From Scatophagus argus (taxonomy: Eukaryota; Chordata; Actinopteri; Scatophagidae), in NCBI RefSeq assembly GCF_020382885.2, contig NC_058496.1, forward strand, positions 1,831,001-1,895,000: DNA of 64,000 nt. Reading direction: 5' to 3'. The notes beneath the pieces are model-generated. The model ran no database searches, was not told the origin of the DNA, and saw only the letters and a list, made by a program, of their open reading frames with translations. A program made the position numbers and the translations under genes. Of this stretch, positions 23,897 through 60,903 are shown piece by piece. Within the stretch, counting starts at the first letter, position 1. Every line of letters begins with the position of its first letter.

Positions 23897-26800
23897 TTAG
23901 CTACTCTTAACTAGCACCACTAACTTCTGAATGGGTCTTTGAACGATGGATGGCTGGCTGAGGCGCTCACCCTTTTTTCCTAACTTCCGCTCTCCAATCT
24001 GCACCGTCACTTTTCGTACCAGTCCATCGTCATCCTCATGTGCTTCAACAACCTTAGCAAGTTTCCACTCGTTGCGAGGGATGTCCTCCTCTTTGATGAT
24101 CACAATATCACCCACATTCACGTTACGCCTTGGTGCATGCCATCGTTGCCGCAGAGCAATGTTTGACAGGTATTCCTTCCTCCATCTGTGCCAAAACTGT
24201 TCAGACAGAAACTGGACCCGTCTCCACCGTTTCTTAGCATACAGGTCTTCCTTGCTGAACTTTCCTGGTGGGGGAAGTGGAAACGAGGATTTCATCGTAA
24301 TCAAATGATTTGGTGTGAGTGGCTCTAAACTTGTGGGGTCGTTGATAGTATCGACAGTAAGTGGACGGCTATTTACAATAGACATAGCTTCATAAAGGAA
24401 TGTCCTTAGAGAGGTATCGTCCAATCTTCCATCACTGTAGGCGAGGACTGTGCTCAGTACACTTCTCACTGTCCTGATTTGGCGCTCCCAGACACCTCCA
24501 GTGTGACTTGAGTGTGGTGTGTTCATCTGGAAGTCGCATTGATTATCTGCCAAATATGCAGCCACTCTTTCCTTATTCAGTTCCTTCAGAGCCCTTGCCA
24601 TTTCATTTTTTGCACCCATGAAGTTAGTGCCTTGATCCGATCTAATGTGTCTTACAGCTCCACGGATAGCTATGAAGCATCGTAAGGCATTGATGAATGC
24701 ATCAGAGGTCATATCTTCCAGCATTTCGATGTGTACTGCCCTGGAACATAGACATGTGAAGAGGAGACCGTACCGTTTTTGTTCTTTACGACCTCGCTTG
24801 GTGTGGAAAGGGCCGAAGCAGTCCATGCCACAGTAAATGAACGGTGGTGCGGGATCAACACGGTCACTCGGTAAGTCCGCCATCCGTTGTTCCTCTGGCG
24901 GTGCGCGCACCCTCCTGCACCGTACACACTGCCTGATGTATTGGGCTACGGCTTTACTTCCACCAACTATCCAGTAACCATTGGCCCTTAGCCCATTGAG
25001 AGTTTGTCCTCTGCCTTGGTGTTGTATTTTGTCATGGTGATGAGCAATGATAAGGTTTGTGACAGCGCCATCTTTGGGAAGGATTACTGGGTGTCTCAGC
25101 TCAAAAGGCACAGAAGCCTTTCTCAGTCTTCCTCCCACTCTCATTATACCATCTTGAAGGAACGGGTCAAGCTGATAGAGTTGGTGGTTGTAAGGTAGCT
25201 TTCCTGATTTCTGGTGGAGCATGCTCAACGGCTCTTGGAAAGCATCTTGTTGTGCAAGCTTGATAAGAGTCAGTGCAGCTTGCTTTCTCTCTTCCACATT
25301 TAAAGGATCTGTGGTCTTTACCCTATTAGCTAATCGCTTGATACGGGCAATGACATTGATCGCTGTGGTCCATCTTGAGAACCGTGACAGGTGTCCTTGA
25401 ACATCAAATTGCCTTGCAGCCTCTGTTTTCAGCACCTGTGTAATCCTCACCTCCGGATCTCCCACCAGTAGCTCTGATGTAACCTGGTTTGTGGCTATCT
25501 CTCTCTTCCATAAAAATTTAGGACCAGAGAACCAGTTTGAGTTAATGAGGTCAGCCACCTTGAGACCTCTGGAGGCGTGGTCGGCAGGGTTTTCCCCTGT
25601 TTCAACGTAGTGCCATTGTCTTGTGTCAGTGGTTTCTCGAATTCTCTGGACACGGTTTGCAACAAAGATATGAAACCTTCGTGCTTCATTACTGATGTAG
25701 CCGAGAACCACTTGAGAATCTGTCCAATAATATTCCTCATCGATCTTGAGCTCTAGCTCCTCCTTTAACATGTTGCTCATGGCTGCTGAGATTACTGCAG
25801 CAGTTAGCTCCAACCTTGGTATAGTGACTATTTTAGTTGGTGCAACTCTTGCTTTGCCCATGACCAAGGAGCAGTGCACTTTCTCCTTGCTCAACAATCT
25901 GATGTAAGAGCACTGACCATACCCTTGACTGCTTGCATCAGAAAAATGATGTAGCTCAACTCTCTGGACCTCACCAAAGCTGTCAGGTATGAAGCATCTT
26001 GGAATCTCGATCTTCTCAAGGTTTTCCAAATCCTTCATCCAAGTCTCCCACCTGAACTTCAAGTCCCTGGGTAGTGGTTCGTCCCACCCAGTACCTCTCT
26101 GACACATCTCCTGCAGCACTCTTTTTCCTTCAAGAATAAATGGGGCTAGAAACCCTAAAGGATCGTATAAAGAGGCCACGACTGAGAGAATCCCTCGCCG
26201 TGTCGCTGGCTTCTCATCAGGTGTCACCTTGAAGGTGAAGCTGTCACTTTCAATGTTCCATCTTATACCTAACACTCTTTGCACTGGTAAGTCATCATGA
26301 CTGAGATCAACATTTTTTACCTCCTCAGCGCGTTCTGCAATGCTGATGGAATCAAGTACTTCTCGGTTGTTGGAAAGAAATTTGTGAAGGTGCAACTTTC
26401 CTTTAGCACACACAGCTTGGGCTTCCTTCACTAACTTAATTGCTTCGCCAACTGATTGCACACTTATGAGGCCATCATCAACGTAAAAATGCTTCTTGAT
26501 GAAGCTAGCTGCAGAGGGGCATTCTTTCTCACTCTGACTGGCAAGATGTTTCATGCCATAATTTGCACAGCCAGGGGAAGATGATGCTCCAAACAGGTGC
26601 ACTTTCATGCGGTATTCTGTGGGTTCTGAGTTTGTGTCCCCATTTTCCCACCAGAGAAACCGCAAATAGTCCCTATCTTCTTTGCTGACATGAAACCGGT
26701 GGAACATCTTTTCCACATCACACATGACTGCAATGGGATGTTTACGGAAACGGCATAGTACAGCTGTGAGACCATTTGTAAGGTCAGGTCCTGTTAACAA

Positions 26801-28447
26801 ATGATCATTTAATGAGGTGCCTTCATACTTTGCAGAGCAATCAAAAACCACCCGGATCTTGTCTGGTTTCCTGGGGTGATAAACCCCCTGATGTGGGATA
26901 TACCAGGTTTTTCCAGGCTCTGGTTGGGTGTCTACTTTCTCTGCCTCATCATCCTTGAACACACCTTCCATGAACCTTACATAGTCCCTTTTGAACTTGG
27001 GATCTCTGTCCAGCTTTCTTTTAAGGTGCTTCAGGCGAGCCAAAGCCAGCTTTTTATTGTCTGGAAGGTGAGGACGTACCTTAAAGGGGAGAGGCATCTC
27101 AAGGTGACCATGCTCGTTTTGCTGAACTCCTCCTCTTAAGATCTGCAAGAAGCAAATATCTTCTTGAGATATGCTTTTGTCACATGATTTTGTGTCTGCA
27201 AAATCAGACTCAAGAGCCTTAATGACCGAAGGTGGCGTTATAGGTGGCAGTTCTCTGACAGACACTCGATGACAAAGACCAGTCACATCTTTAGCATTCA
27301 CATGCTGAGGCACACTTCCCACAATGCTCCAACCGAGATCAGTTTTAATGGCGTAGGGTTCATAGTCACCCCCAGTGATGACTTTTCTCGGGATTAACGC
27401 TCTCGAGCAGTCATAGCCAATCAATAATCCAACACCACAGTCCATTAATGGGGGTATCTCTTGGCCTATGTTGTTAAGGTGTTTCCATTTGTTGGCTGTT
27501 TGACAGGTGGGGATATGTGCACGGTCAAGAGGAATAAAGTCTCTCGTGTAGGCTGGAGGTAAGTTGATGGAAATGTTTGAGGAGAAACCTCTGACTTTGA
27601 GATCACATACTCTTTGACTCTCCACAATTGAATCTTTCCCCATCATGGTGGAGAGCTTCAATTTTACTGGCTGCGACACTGCCTGAAGTTTTTCACACAC
27701 CTCTTGATCAACAAATGTGTGACTGCTTTGCGTGTCGAGTAGGGCATATGCTAAGGTTTCCTTATCAGGAGCGTTAGGTGCTGAAATCCACACTGGTACA
27801 ATCATTGAAGTGCTACCACCTTCTCCTCCCTTCACACTGCATGACAATGAGGATGTGCTTTCCTCAACTGCACTTTGCTTAGAAACTGCTGGGAAACGAT
27901 TTTCATGCAATGGAGTTGGGTGACTCTTTCTGCATATGCCACACATGGCTCTGTTTCTACAGTCTCTAGAGTTGTGACCTTTCCTCAGACATGCAAAACA
28001 CAACTTGTTCTCATGTATACACAATTTCTTTTCTTCTGCGGACATTTCTGTTAGTTTTTTGCATTTATGTATGGAGTGGTTTTCTCCACAGCAGATACAC
28101 TTGCCTGTGTTTGAGTTCTGTAATGATGTGCTCCGCTTCTTTACTCTTTCAGAATCTCTCGGCCAGATTTCATCGAGGTCTGGTTTGAATGTGGAGCTTG
28201 ATGAAACTGGATCCTTCACATTTGTGGCAAATGTGTTTGCTTTTGAGCGCTTCATCTCTCTTACCGGTGTCTCTGCAGAGTGCTTTAAAGCATGTAAGGA
28301 TGACACTGGATTACATGCAATACGTGCCTCTTTAGCGATGAACGAAGCAAACTCATGAAAGCTTGGATAATCATAGCCTTGATCCAGCTGCTCTGAGACG
28401 TAGCGGTTCCACCTGGTTGTCACCCATTCAGGAAGCTTGACCAGCAT
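23897..28447 (-). CDS. BEL/Pao Pol polyprotein (protease, RT, RNase H, integrase)
   Basis: 1516 codons, uninterrupted. In order: the tail of Gag with CCHC-type zinc knuckles (C150-x2-C-x4-H-x4-C163 and neighbours); a retropepsin-like aspartic protease (ALLDTQSS, D238); reverse transcriptase with YVDD at 655-658; RNase H with the acidic FSDAS motif; an HHCC zinc-binding region followed by the integrase core with D1209, D1271 and E1321 (DD49E spacing between the last two); and a C-terminal basic domain of the type that follows BEL/Pao integrases. All catalytic residues I can place are present. The annotated ATG is only the first in-frame Met after the frame break: homologous elements encode Gag and Pol as one long ORF, so this Met is unlikely to be a natural start. 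Confidence 0.93.
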   Translation of the reverse strand: MLVKLPEWVTTRWNRYVSEQLDQGYDYPSFHEFASFIAKEARIACNPVSSLHALKHSAETPVREMKRSKANTFATNVKDPVSSSSTFKPDLDEIWPRDSERVKKRSTSLQNSNTGKCICCGENHSIHKCKKLTEMSAEEKKLCIHENKLCFACLRKGHNSRDCRNRAMCGICRKSHPTPLHENRFPAVSKQSAVEESTSSLSCSVKGGEGGSTSMIVPVWISAPNAPDKETLAYALLDTQSSHTFVDQEVCEKLQAVSQPVKLKLSTMMGKDSIVESQRVCDLKVRGFSSNISINLPPAYTRDFIPLDRAHIPTCQTANKWKHLNNIGQEIPPLMDCGVGLLIGYDCSRALIPRKVITGGDYEPYAIKTDLGWSIVGSVPQHVNAKDVTGLCHRVSVRELPPITPPSVIKALESDFADTKSCDKSISQEDICFLQILRGGVQQNEHGHLEMPLPFKVRPHLPDNKKLALARLKHLKRKLDRDPKFKRDYVRFMEGVFKDDEAEKVDTQPEPGKTWYIPHQGVYHPRKPDKIRVVFDCSAKYEGTSLNDHLLTGPDLTNGLTAVLCRFRKHPIAVMCDVEKMFHRFHVSKEDRDYLRFLWWENGDTNSEPTEYRMKVHLFGASSSPGCANYGMKHLASQSEKECPSAASFIKKHFYVDDGLISVQSVGEAIKLVKEAQAVCAKGKLHLHKFLSNNREVLDSISIAERAEEVKNVDLSHDDLPVQRVLGIRWNIESDSFTFKVTPDEKPATRRGILSVVASLYDPLGFLAPFILEGKRVLQEMCQRGTGWDEPLPRDLKFRWETWMKDLENLEKIEIPRCFIPDSFGEVQRVELHHFSDASSQGYGQCSYIRLLSKEKVHCSLVMGKARVAPTKIVTIPRLELTAAVISAAMSNMLKEELELKIDEEYYWTDSQVVLGYISNEARRFHIFVANRVQRIRETTDTRQWHYVETGENPADHASRGLKVADLINSNWFSGPKFLWKREIATNQVTSELLVGDPEVRITQVLKTEAARQFDVQGHLSRFSRWTTAINVIARIKRLANRVKTTDPLNVEERKQAALTLIKLAQQDAFQEPLSMLHQKSGKLPYNHQLYQLDPFLQDGIMRVGGRLRKASVPFELRHPVILPKDGAVTNLIIAHHHDKIQHQGRGQTLNGLRANGYWIVGGSKAVAQYIRQCVRCRRVRAPPEEQRMADLPSDRVDPAPPFIYCGMDCFGPFHTKRGRKEQKRYGLLFTCLCSRAVHIEMLEDMTSDAFINALRCFIAIRGAVRHIRSDQGTNFMGAKNEMARALKELNKERVAAYLADNQCDFQMNTPHSSHTGGVWERQIRTVRSVLSTVLAYSDGRLDDTSLRTFLYEAMSIVNSRPLTVDTINDPTSLEPLTPNHLITMKSSFPLPPPGKFSKEDLYAKKRWRRVQFLSEQFWHRWRKEYLSNIALRQRWHAPRRNVNVGDIVIIKEEDIPRNEWKLAKVVEAHEDDDGLVRKVTVQIGERKLGKKGERLSQPSIVQRPIQKLVVLVKSS

Positions 28448-29736
28448 TTTCTGGTTCTCTTGCAGTCATTCAGAACCTGTAAACCCTTTATATGAGACAT
28501 GGCATTACTACATGTTTGGAGGAAATCACTGAATTCTCTCAGCTTGATATACTCTTTTCCACCAATCTTTGGCCATGCATTTAGCTTCTCTCTGAGGGCC
28601 CGTTGTACTACAAAGGAATGTCCATATCTAGCATTCAACCTATTCCATGCTAGTTGATAGGCTTCTTCGTCTTTCCTGTAGAAACTACCCTCAAGAAAAG
28701 ACTTTGCTTCCCCTGTTATGTACTTTTGCAGGTAGAACAGCCTATCCGCTGGATTAGAGCATCGTCTTTCTATGAGTGCTTTAAAGCTTGTGCTCCATTC
28801 TGTGAACTTCAGAGGATCTCCTGAGAATAGGGTAGGTTCTGGGGTTGGAAGGCGAGTGAGCGCTAAGGATTCTTGTAATGCTTGAACTAAGGATGTCTCA
28901 TTTTTTACAGCCTGTTGTTCTTGACCTGGTATAGGGTGAGTGAATGAGTTTGTATCATTAACTTTGTTACATAGAGGACTGCATGATCCATCCCTTCCCT
29001 TTGTCTCTTCTTCAGCATAAACATTTAGTTTTGCTTGAATAACATCAATGTCTCTCTGATTTTCGAGTTTTTTCAACTGTTGACGTTGAGCTTCAATGGC
29101 AGCTTCCATATCAATTTCAGCTCTCTTTGCAGCCAACAGAGCAGCTGTTTCTGCCCTCATAGCAGAAATACTAGGTGATTCTGAGAGATGGTCTGAATGG
29201 TGGCAGCTGCGTGCAGCAACTCTGGAAACCGTGGATCCATATATGGACCTAGCATATTCATTATCAAGTAGCATGCGTAATCTTGATCCTTCTGCCTCAG
29301 CGTCGAAATCACCTCCGCTTTCAGTGAGGCGCACTCTCATCAACTGCAGTAAGTCTGCTGTGACAGCTGAGCATGCATCAACTTTCCGCCGAATTTCTTG
29401 ACTTGGTGTACTTTGGAGTCGGATGCTATCATACAGCTCCTTTAATTCGGAGTCAAGCATCTCAGCCTCATCCATCATGTCGTACATGTCACCTTCAGAG
29501 CACTCCTGCTTCAGCCTTGTACGAATACCTCTTACTCCATTTTTCCATTTCTCATATGTTGTTTTAAACTTTTTCTCCTTTTGAATTAGCTCTTGCTCCT
29601 TCAGTTCTTGCATTTTTGGTGTTAGCCGTCTTTCACGAGAGGATTTTCTTACTTTTTCCTCATCTAGCTCCCCAATATCTTGTGAATGCAACATATCAGA
29701 CTGACTATCACCACTTTGAGACATTTGAACCTTCAA
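28420..29736 (-). CDS. BEL/Pao Gag-like protein, C-terminally shifted
   Basis: 438 codons. The N-terminal half is charged and coiled-coil-like (runs such as KMQELKEQELIQKEKK and RQQLKKLENQRD). Residues of roughly 290-425 match the conserved Gag region of BEL/Pao elements (FTEWSTSFKALIERR, LFYLQKYITGEAKSFLEG). The frame leaves the family pattern just after LNDCK and stops at 28420, 28 bp inside the Pol ORF, which is in the -1 frame. I see no canonical X-XXY-YYZ slippery heptamer in the overlap, so a single-base loss (or assembly error) is likelier than programmed frameshifting. Confidence 0.88.
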   Translation of the reverse strand: MKVQMSQSGDSQSDMLHSQDIGELDEEKVRKSSRERRLTPKMQELKEQELIQKEKKFKTTYEKWKNGVRGIRTRLKQECSEGDMYDMMDEAEMLDSELKELYDSIRLQSTPSQEIRRKVDACSAVTADLLQLMRVRLTESGGDFDAEAEGSRLRMLLDNEYARSIYGSTVSRVAARSCHHSDHLSESPSISAMRAETAALLAAKRAEIDMEAAIEAQRQQLKKLENQRDIDVIQAKLNVYAEEETKGRDGSCSPLCNKVNDTNSFTHPIPGQEQQAVKNETSLVQALQESLALTRLPTPEPTLFSGDPLKFTEWSTSFKALIERRCSNPADRLFYLQKYITGEAKSFLEGSFYRKDEEAYQLAWNRLNARYGHSFVVQRALREKLNAWPKIGGKEYIKLREFSDFLQTCSNAMSHIKGLQVLNDCKRTRKCWSSFLNG

Positions 29737-30372
29737 TGCTTAAATGGAGCAAGCAAGGTAAGTAGGGTAAGTAACAAGGATATATTGTGGCTATAATTGG
29801 CAGTGAGTAGCCAAATAACACAAAAATGACACCCTTAATAATTATCAGCACCTGAGATTACTTTCTCAACTTACTGAAGTCAAATAAATGTAAGGGTCCT
29901 CAGCAAGACAACACTATAGCAATTATTATCAGAACATTCAACAGATTTTTGATTGTCCAAAATCCCTTTAATGTCTTGCTTATTATGATTAAACGGTAGC
30001 TTATGTTCTATCCATCAACTTCCTGAGGCATAATAATCGCCCAACCTGAGGACCTACGCTGCAGCCCGCAACCGCTCCACGGAGTGTCCGCTGAAACCCG
30101 TAGCTTGCCGTCGGATGTGTAGCAGCGATACCGCTGTTCACCTCAAAACTGTAGCTTGTTGCAGGACGTGAAGCACCGCCGCTCGTCGTAGCTTGTAGCC
30201 TTCAGCTTGCCGCAGGATGAAACACCTCCGCTCGTCTTAGCCCCTGGCCCGTTGCTTGTTGCAGGACGAGGAGCACCGCCGCTCTTCGTAGCTTGTAGCC
30301 TTCGGCTTGCCGCAGGACGTGAAGCGACGTTGCACTATGAAGCCTCGTGGATGGATTAGGCCACGTTTTCAC
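29737..30372 (-). other. 5' leader of the BEL/Pao element
   Basis: 636 bp between the 5' LTR and the Gag start, expected to hold the primer-binding and packaging sequences. Immediately inside the LTR the minus strand reads gtgaaaacgtggcctaatcc. A TGG occurs nine bases in, but I cannot match it to a tRNA 3' end, so no primer-binding site is called. The proximal part is occupied by tandem repeats. Confidence 0.7.
30099..30330. repeat. GC-rich degenerate tandem repeats in the retrotransposon leader
   Basis: A roughly 100-bp composite unit (30151-30250) recurs at 30251-30325. Each is made of two related half-units starting g(t)agcttg and carrying ttgcaggacg or ccgcaggatg. A weaker copy begins at 30099. 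The 37-bp half-units at 30151 and 30251 differ at only a few positions. Confidence 0.8.
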
Positions 30373-30816
30373 TGTATCTACTATGGCAACAAGAACTACG
30401 CTTCTTACTGATGTCCACAACCTTTTTATTGTCTTTCGTCGTGGTTAAGGAACACCGTGAAAACTGGAACAAGAACATATTTCCATATACATCATTTCTA
30501 TTATTCTCTTTCACACAAGTACATGGATTTCAGTATTTAAAAATGATTACCGTGTACGCCTGGTTAGCCAGTAGTAGACAGTCATCTCTTTCTCAATTCC
30601 CGCTCACAACTTCCGGCTTAAGCTACACAGGAAGTGACCTTTTCACAATAAAACTAAACATTTCCGCAAGATCCCACAACAATCATGGATCATAATTCAG
30701 GATGTTTCACCACAATCTATGTAAACAAATAAACAATCAGAACTGCAATATGATGATTGCACCTTAACTTCTGACATTGCCATGGTAACATAGCCATATT
30801 GCGAGCGTCAGCTACA
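30373..30816 (-). repeat. 5' LTR of the BEL/Pao element
   Basis: Apparently identical 444-bp copy of the left LTR. The corresponding AATAAA signal is at 30425-30430 on the minus strand. Transcription would run leftward, away from tmem132. Confidence 0.93.
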
Positions 30817-30821
30817 CTAAC
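30817..30821. repeat. Target-site duplication (right), CTAAC
   Basis: Exact match to 23167-23171. Confidence 0.9.
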
Positions 30822-30989
30822 AGATTCTACAGAAGCCCTGAGAGGCGAGGGAGGAATAAAAATTCTGGTGATCCATTTTCTAAGTTTAAATCATTTTCTC
30901 TCCTGTGTTTCCGACCTAAGAGCAAGTGAAAATCTCTATAATCTAATCTATGAATTCCTGAGATTAGTTTTGAGTTTTTTGTCTACACA

Positions 30990-31195
30990 AAAGTGAAGCC
31001 AAAATATCCCGAATACACGTGCTGCCATCTTGTTCTGGTGACATCATTTGGAGCCAGTCTGTGCGGCGGAGAACGGGCGGGCGGAGCCGCTGTACCGAGT
31101 TCCCGCCCAAACCAAACCGTCTCAGCCAATCACGTTCAAGCCCGTGCACCCACTTCAGACGGGATGTGTGCTGATGATTTCAAAGACTGTAAATA
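30990..31195. repeat. Probable fish interspersed repeat
   Basis: It opens gtgaagccaaaatatcc, continues with tgctgccatcttg and ggagccagtctgtgcgg, and closes with caaagactgtaaataa. I associate this pattern with a widespread teleost non-autonomous element; no terminal repeats could be confirmed. Confidence 0.38.
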
Positions 31196-31500
31196 ACATC
31201 TTTTCAAATCAGTTTGGGATCTCCAGACGGTTTTTTCTTTCTTTTGCCTTTTTGTTGCTTTAAATCAAGTCTCCAGCTTCTTCAGCTCTTTGGCAAAAAT
31301 CTGCAACGCTGCTTTGCTGTGAAGCTCCAGAGATGTTGTGAGGACTGAGAAACTTGACGAGACTTTCGATCGGCATGAAACTCAGCGCCCAATGACTGAA
31401 TCTCTTCATTTTTCCATATACTGTTCCTATGGACATCAGAGAACCACAAGTAGAACAAGAACGTGTATGGCCTGGTGATACACGAGTATACAGATCAGCT

Positions 31501-31504
<4 letters not shown>

Positions 31505-31534
<30 letters not shown>
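31505..31534. repeat. (CA)n microsatellite
   Basis: Fifteen CA dinucleotides. Confidence 0.9.
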
Positions 31535-31536
<2 letters not shown>

Positions 31537-33729
31537 AATTCCCCTTCTATGACTGCATTCCACCGTCAATGGTTGGCAACAGTGTTAGCGTAAACATATG
31601 TAAATCTGAGTCGCCCGCTTTCTGGGTTTGCAGTAAAAGCAGAATGGGAACATTAGAGCGTGGCGTGTGTCTAAATGCACCTCAGCAGAAGCTACCTCGA
31701 TCTGTCAAACAGAAGGATGGTGTACATTGAAAACACATTCCCTTCCTCGTGGCACTCACATCTATCACCGGTTTATGGCCACTCTCCCTCCCCACCCTGG
31801 CACATCTCCACTGTGACATCCATCTGTGTCAGCGTGCCAACTCGCATATCCTGAGGCCTGCGTCGTTTCTCCGTCCTCTAAGTGTTTGTGGCGTGTCCTC
31901 GACAGGTTTCGTCACATGTTTTCTCTGCACCTGTGCTGCTTCTTATAAAGAGTCGCTGCAGGAAGGTTACACAGTTTCCCCACCTTTTTTTTGAACACTT
32001 TGAAGTCATTTTAAATGATGGGTGACACTTCTGACAACTTCTCCATATGTGCTACATCATGTGACTAAAGAGGCGGTTTCCACACGAGCGCACGACTCTG
32101 CTGCTTTAATGAAGATTCAGTCTGCTCAGCTGCCACTTCCTCAAGTCACAGAACAGACTCTTTCAGCTGCTGAATATTTGTATTTGTATGCACGTATGAC
32201 ACATTTTCATGTGCTCTTCATACGGTCTTTCTGTGTTTGTGGGTACAAATGCAACACTGAGGGTGCAACAACTTCGGGGGGCGAATCTTCTCAGCTTTTC
32301 TTAGCAGTTGCTGTTTGTGTGCGTGTGAGGAGCAGGTAAACAGGAAAGGATCTAAATGGTCCTTCGGCAGCACCACAGCGCACTGAAACAACCTCAGCAC
32401 GCAGACGCTGCTGCTGCTTATCACAGTGCTGCAGTGCCGGGGAGGAGCTCAGACAAGCTCACAGCAGAAGCTCGCGGCAACTTCCTCCTGAGTCCAGATA
32501 CTGAGAGGTTTGGTCACACGCTGCGAGCTGATATGTTGGTTAATCCTCTCTATTAGTCAATAAAGTCATGTTACATTTACCTCTGCAAGTCTGCAAACAA
32601 GCAACTTTTGTTGGAGTGGATGGAGTCAGCGTGTGCACAGACTGAACTCTGTTTCATCCTCCTGAAATCTGCTCCCCGCTCGACACGTGAAGTGTGTTAA
32701 CACCACACAAATATCATGCAGATGCATGCATGAATATAAATCTCACTCATCAGGTTCTCTGTTAACAAAATGCACTAAAATGAGTTGAAAACCTGATAAT
32801 TTCTGATGCAATTGGGCTGCAAGCAAATGTCAGCAACTCACCTTAGCTTTGAGACACAGAAACTCGTGTTAACCATCAGAGGGCGCTAAAACCCACCTGA
32901 TGCTCTCAGCCACTCAGAGACCACTGGAGTCCACACAACACTGGAACTAAAACTAAAGCTCAGGCATCTTTTTTTCTTTTCTGAGATAGAAAATATGTAA
33001 AAAGTTCAGGTTAGGTTATATTCGTATATTCACATAGAATTTAGCCAATCTCTAAATTCTGAATCAACAGTAATAACGAGGTAAGTGTGAGGCAATCATG
33101 TCCCAGTTAGCCTGATTTGTCCTGGATGAACTTGTGATTGTCACAGGACCTGCGCTCCACCACTGAAGGTCTGACGAGGTTGTTGAAAAATCAGCAACAA
33201 TATAAAAGAATATAAAGAACATTAAACTTGTAACTTAAACAAGACAGGAAAATGGGTGAAATTATGCTGCAGAGAATTACGGAAATTCAAAGTTACTTTT
33301 TCTAAATAATTTGGCAATGCAGAGTGTTGGTATTAAACGGCTTCCATCGTGAGCCAACAACTGTCTTCTGTAACGAAAATCATTTGGATTTTCAGCCATG
33401 TTTTGAAAAGATTTATTATATTTCGAGATAAAACTGAGACGTCCGTGACTTTCACTTCACCCGTGCTTGTGTGAACATTCCTCCTCCACACTGACTGCAG
33501 ACTGCAGGCTTCACTGTGTTGACTCGCACTGAAATCCCTCGTTAGCAGACTCAAACATCAGCGGACCCTGAACGCATCACGTTTGATCATGTCATCTGAC
33601 ATGACATTCAAACCAGTGCGGGGTTAATCCCACCAGCTGCACGCTGGACGTGGCTTCCTGAGCGGATGAACAGTGACAGATGATGAGTTTAGTGCCCTGA
33701 GGATTGCGCTCAAGACAGTCAGTGATCTG

Positions 33730-34128
33730 CTAACAGCCGTTTAACTCCGCAGAGTCCCGGCCGCGGCGGCAGACTGGAGACCGACTCGGTCTGCAGGGCT
33801 TCACATGATTCGCTGAGGAAGGAACGCAACATTGTCCGACCCACACTTCCAGCTCAAGACTTTGAACATCTCCGGACACAAAGTCTTCACGAGACACGTC
33901 TCCAGGATCGTTACGCACAACTTTTACGCACCACCCCGCCGATGAACAGACCTCGATGTCACCAGCAGCGCGGATTACTGCGATTTATAGTCCCATAGGT
34001 GTGATCATGTTCAGTGTGCGAACTGCAGAGATGGACGAAACGGTTCGCTCCACGCTCTGCTGAAACGACACCAAAACCACGGGAACCACTGGGAACTTTG
34101 CCTGGAAGAGCGACGCGCCGGTGCCAAC
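33730..34128 (+). promoter_or_regulatory. Probable promoter and 5' UTR of tmem132
   Basis: The segment is richer in GC and CpG than its surroundings (ccggccgcggcggcag near 33757) and runs directly to the start codon. No convincing TATA box is present; gatttata at 33982 is weak. If the transcript starts upstream of 34007, an 18-codon upstream ORF (34007-34063) precedes the main start. The true transcription start cannot be placed from sequence. Confidence 0.35.
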
Positions 34129-60358
<26,230 letters not shown>

Positions 60359-60903
60359 TACAGAACCCAATCAGACCTCACATGTACAGTAAATGTGGCT
60401 TTGATCACCTCAATGCCTTTGTTAACTCCGACAACTGTCTAGAACATGTGATTTTGGGATTCCTCCACATTTCATTACCTATCAAGGCCTTTTATATGTA
60501 CATGTACTGTATATTATTGTTAATATCACAGAGTGGATGTGTGTGGTAATGCTTCAGATGGTCAACCAGATGGACTCTTAACTCACACAATGTTACCAAA
60601 TTTTACGTTATCATTGATAATGCTGCATGTGGATATCTACGTCTCTAAATTTTTGCACTCACATGCCGGTATATACAGTACAAAGACACAAAAAAAGTAT
60701 CCCAAACCACAAATACAATATACCGCTGAGTTATCTTACAGAACTCAGTCTGACAGACGTGGGTTGCACCAAAAATGTGTCTTTGATTAAACATGATTCT
60801 AACTGAAATGGGTGTTTTCTATTATGTAATATCCCAAACCTTTTTTCTTTGTAAATTCAAGTTGATCTAATTTTCATTAGAGTTCTTTTTTTTTTTCATT
60901 AAA
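60359..60903 (+). terminator. tmem132d 3' UTR and poly(A) signals
   Basis: ATTAAA variants occur at 60786-60791 and 60898-60903; there is no AATAAA between the stop codon and these. T-rich tracts at 60885-60897 and 60931-60946 lie around the second signal. Which one is used cannot be told. Confidence 0.5.

Larger units (their letters stand above)
23172..30816 (-). mobile_element. Full-length BEL/Pao LTR retrotransposon
   Basis: A 7645-bp element in minus orientation: 5' LTR (30373-30816), leader with tandem repeats, Gag ORF, Pol ORF, polypurine tract and 3' LTR (23172-23615). Pol contains zinc knuckles, an aspartic protease, YVDD reverse transcriptase, RNase H, integrase and the C-terminal domain typical of BEL/Pao rather than Gypsy or Copia. 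LTRs read as identical, begin TG and end CA on both strands, and are flanked by CTAAC duplications, so the insertion is recent. The only visible defect is a frame change at the Gag/Pol junction near 28.45 kb. No env-like ORF is present. It lies about 3.3 kb upstream of the tmem132 start codon in opposite orientation. Confidence 0.95.
30822..33729. other. Upstream flank of tmem132, no gene seen
   Basis: It contains a probable interspersed repeat at 30990-31195 and a (CA)n tract. The remaining sequence has only short ORFs without recognisable protein character. Confidence 0.5.

Noticed and set aside
28420..28447. Programmed -1 frameshift at the Gag/Pol overlap
   Set aside because: No X-XXY-YYZ heptamer in the zero frame was seen, and BEL/Pao elements usually have one ORF; kept only as an alternative.
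30150..30330. CRISPR-like array
   Set aside because: The repeats are degenerate, contiguous and inside a retrotransposon leader of a eukaryote; there are no unique spacers.
30353..30364. Primer-binding site of the retrotransposon
   Set aside because: A TGG occurs nine bases inside the 5' LTR on the minus strand, but I could not match the following bases to a tRNA 3' end.
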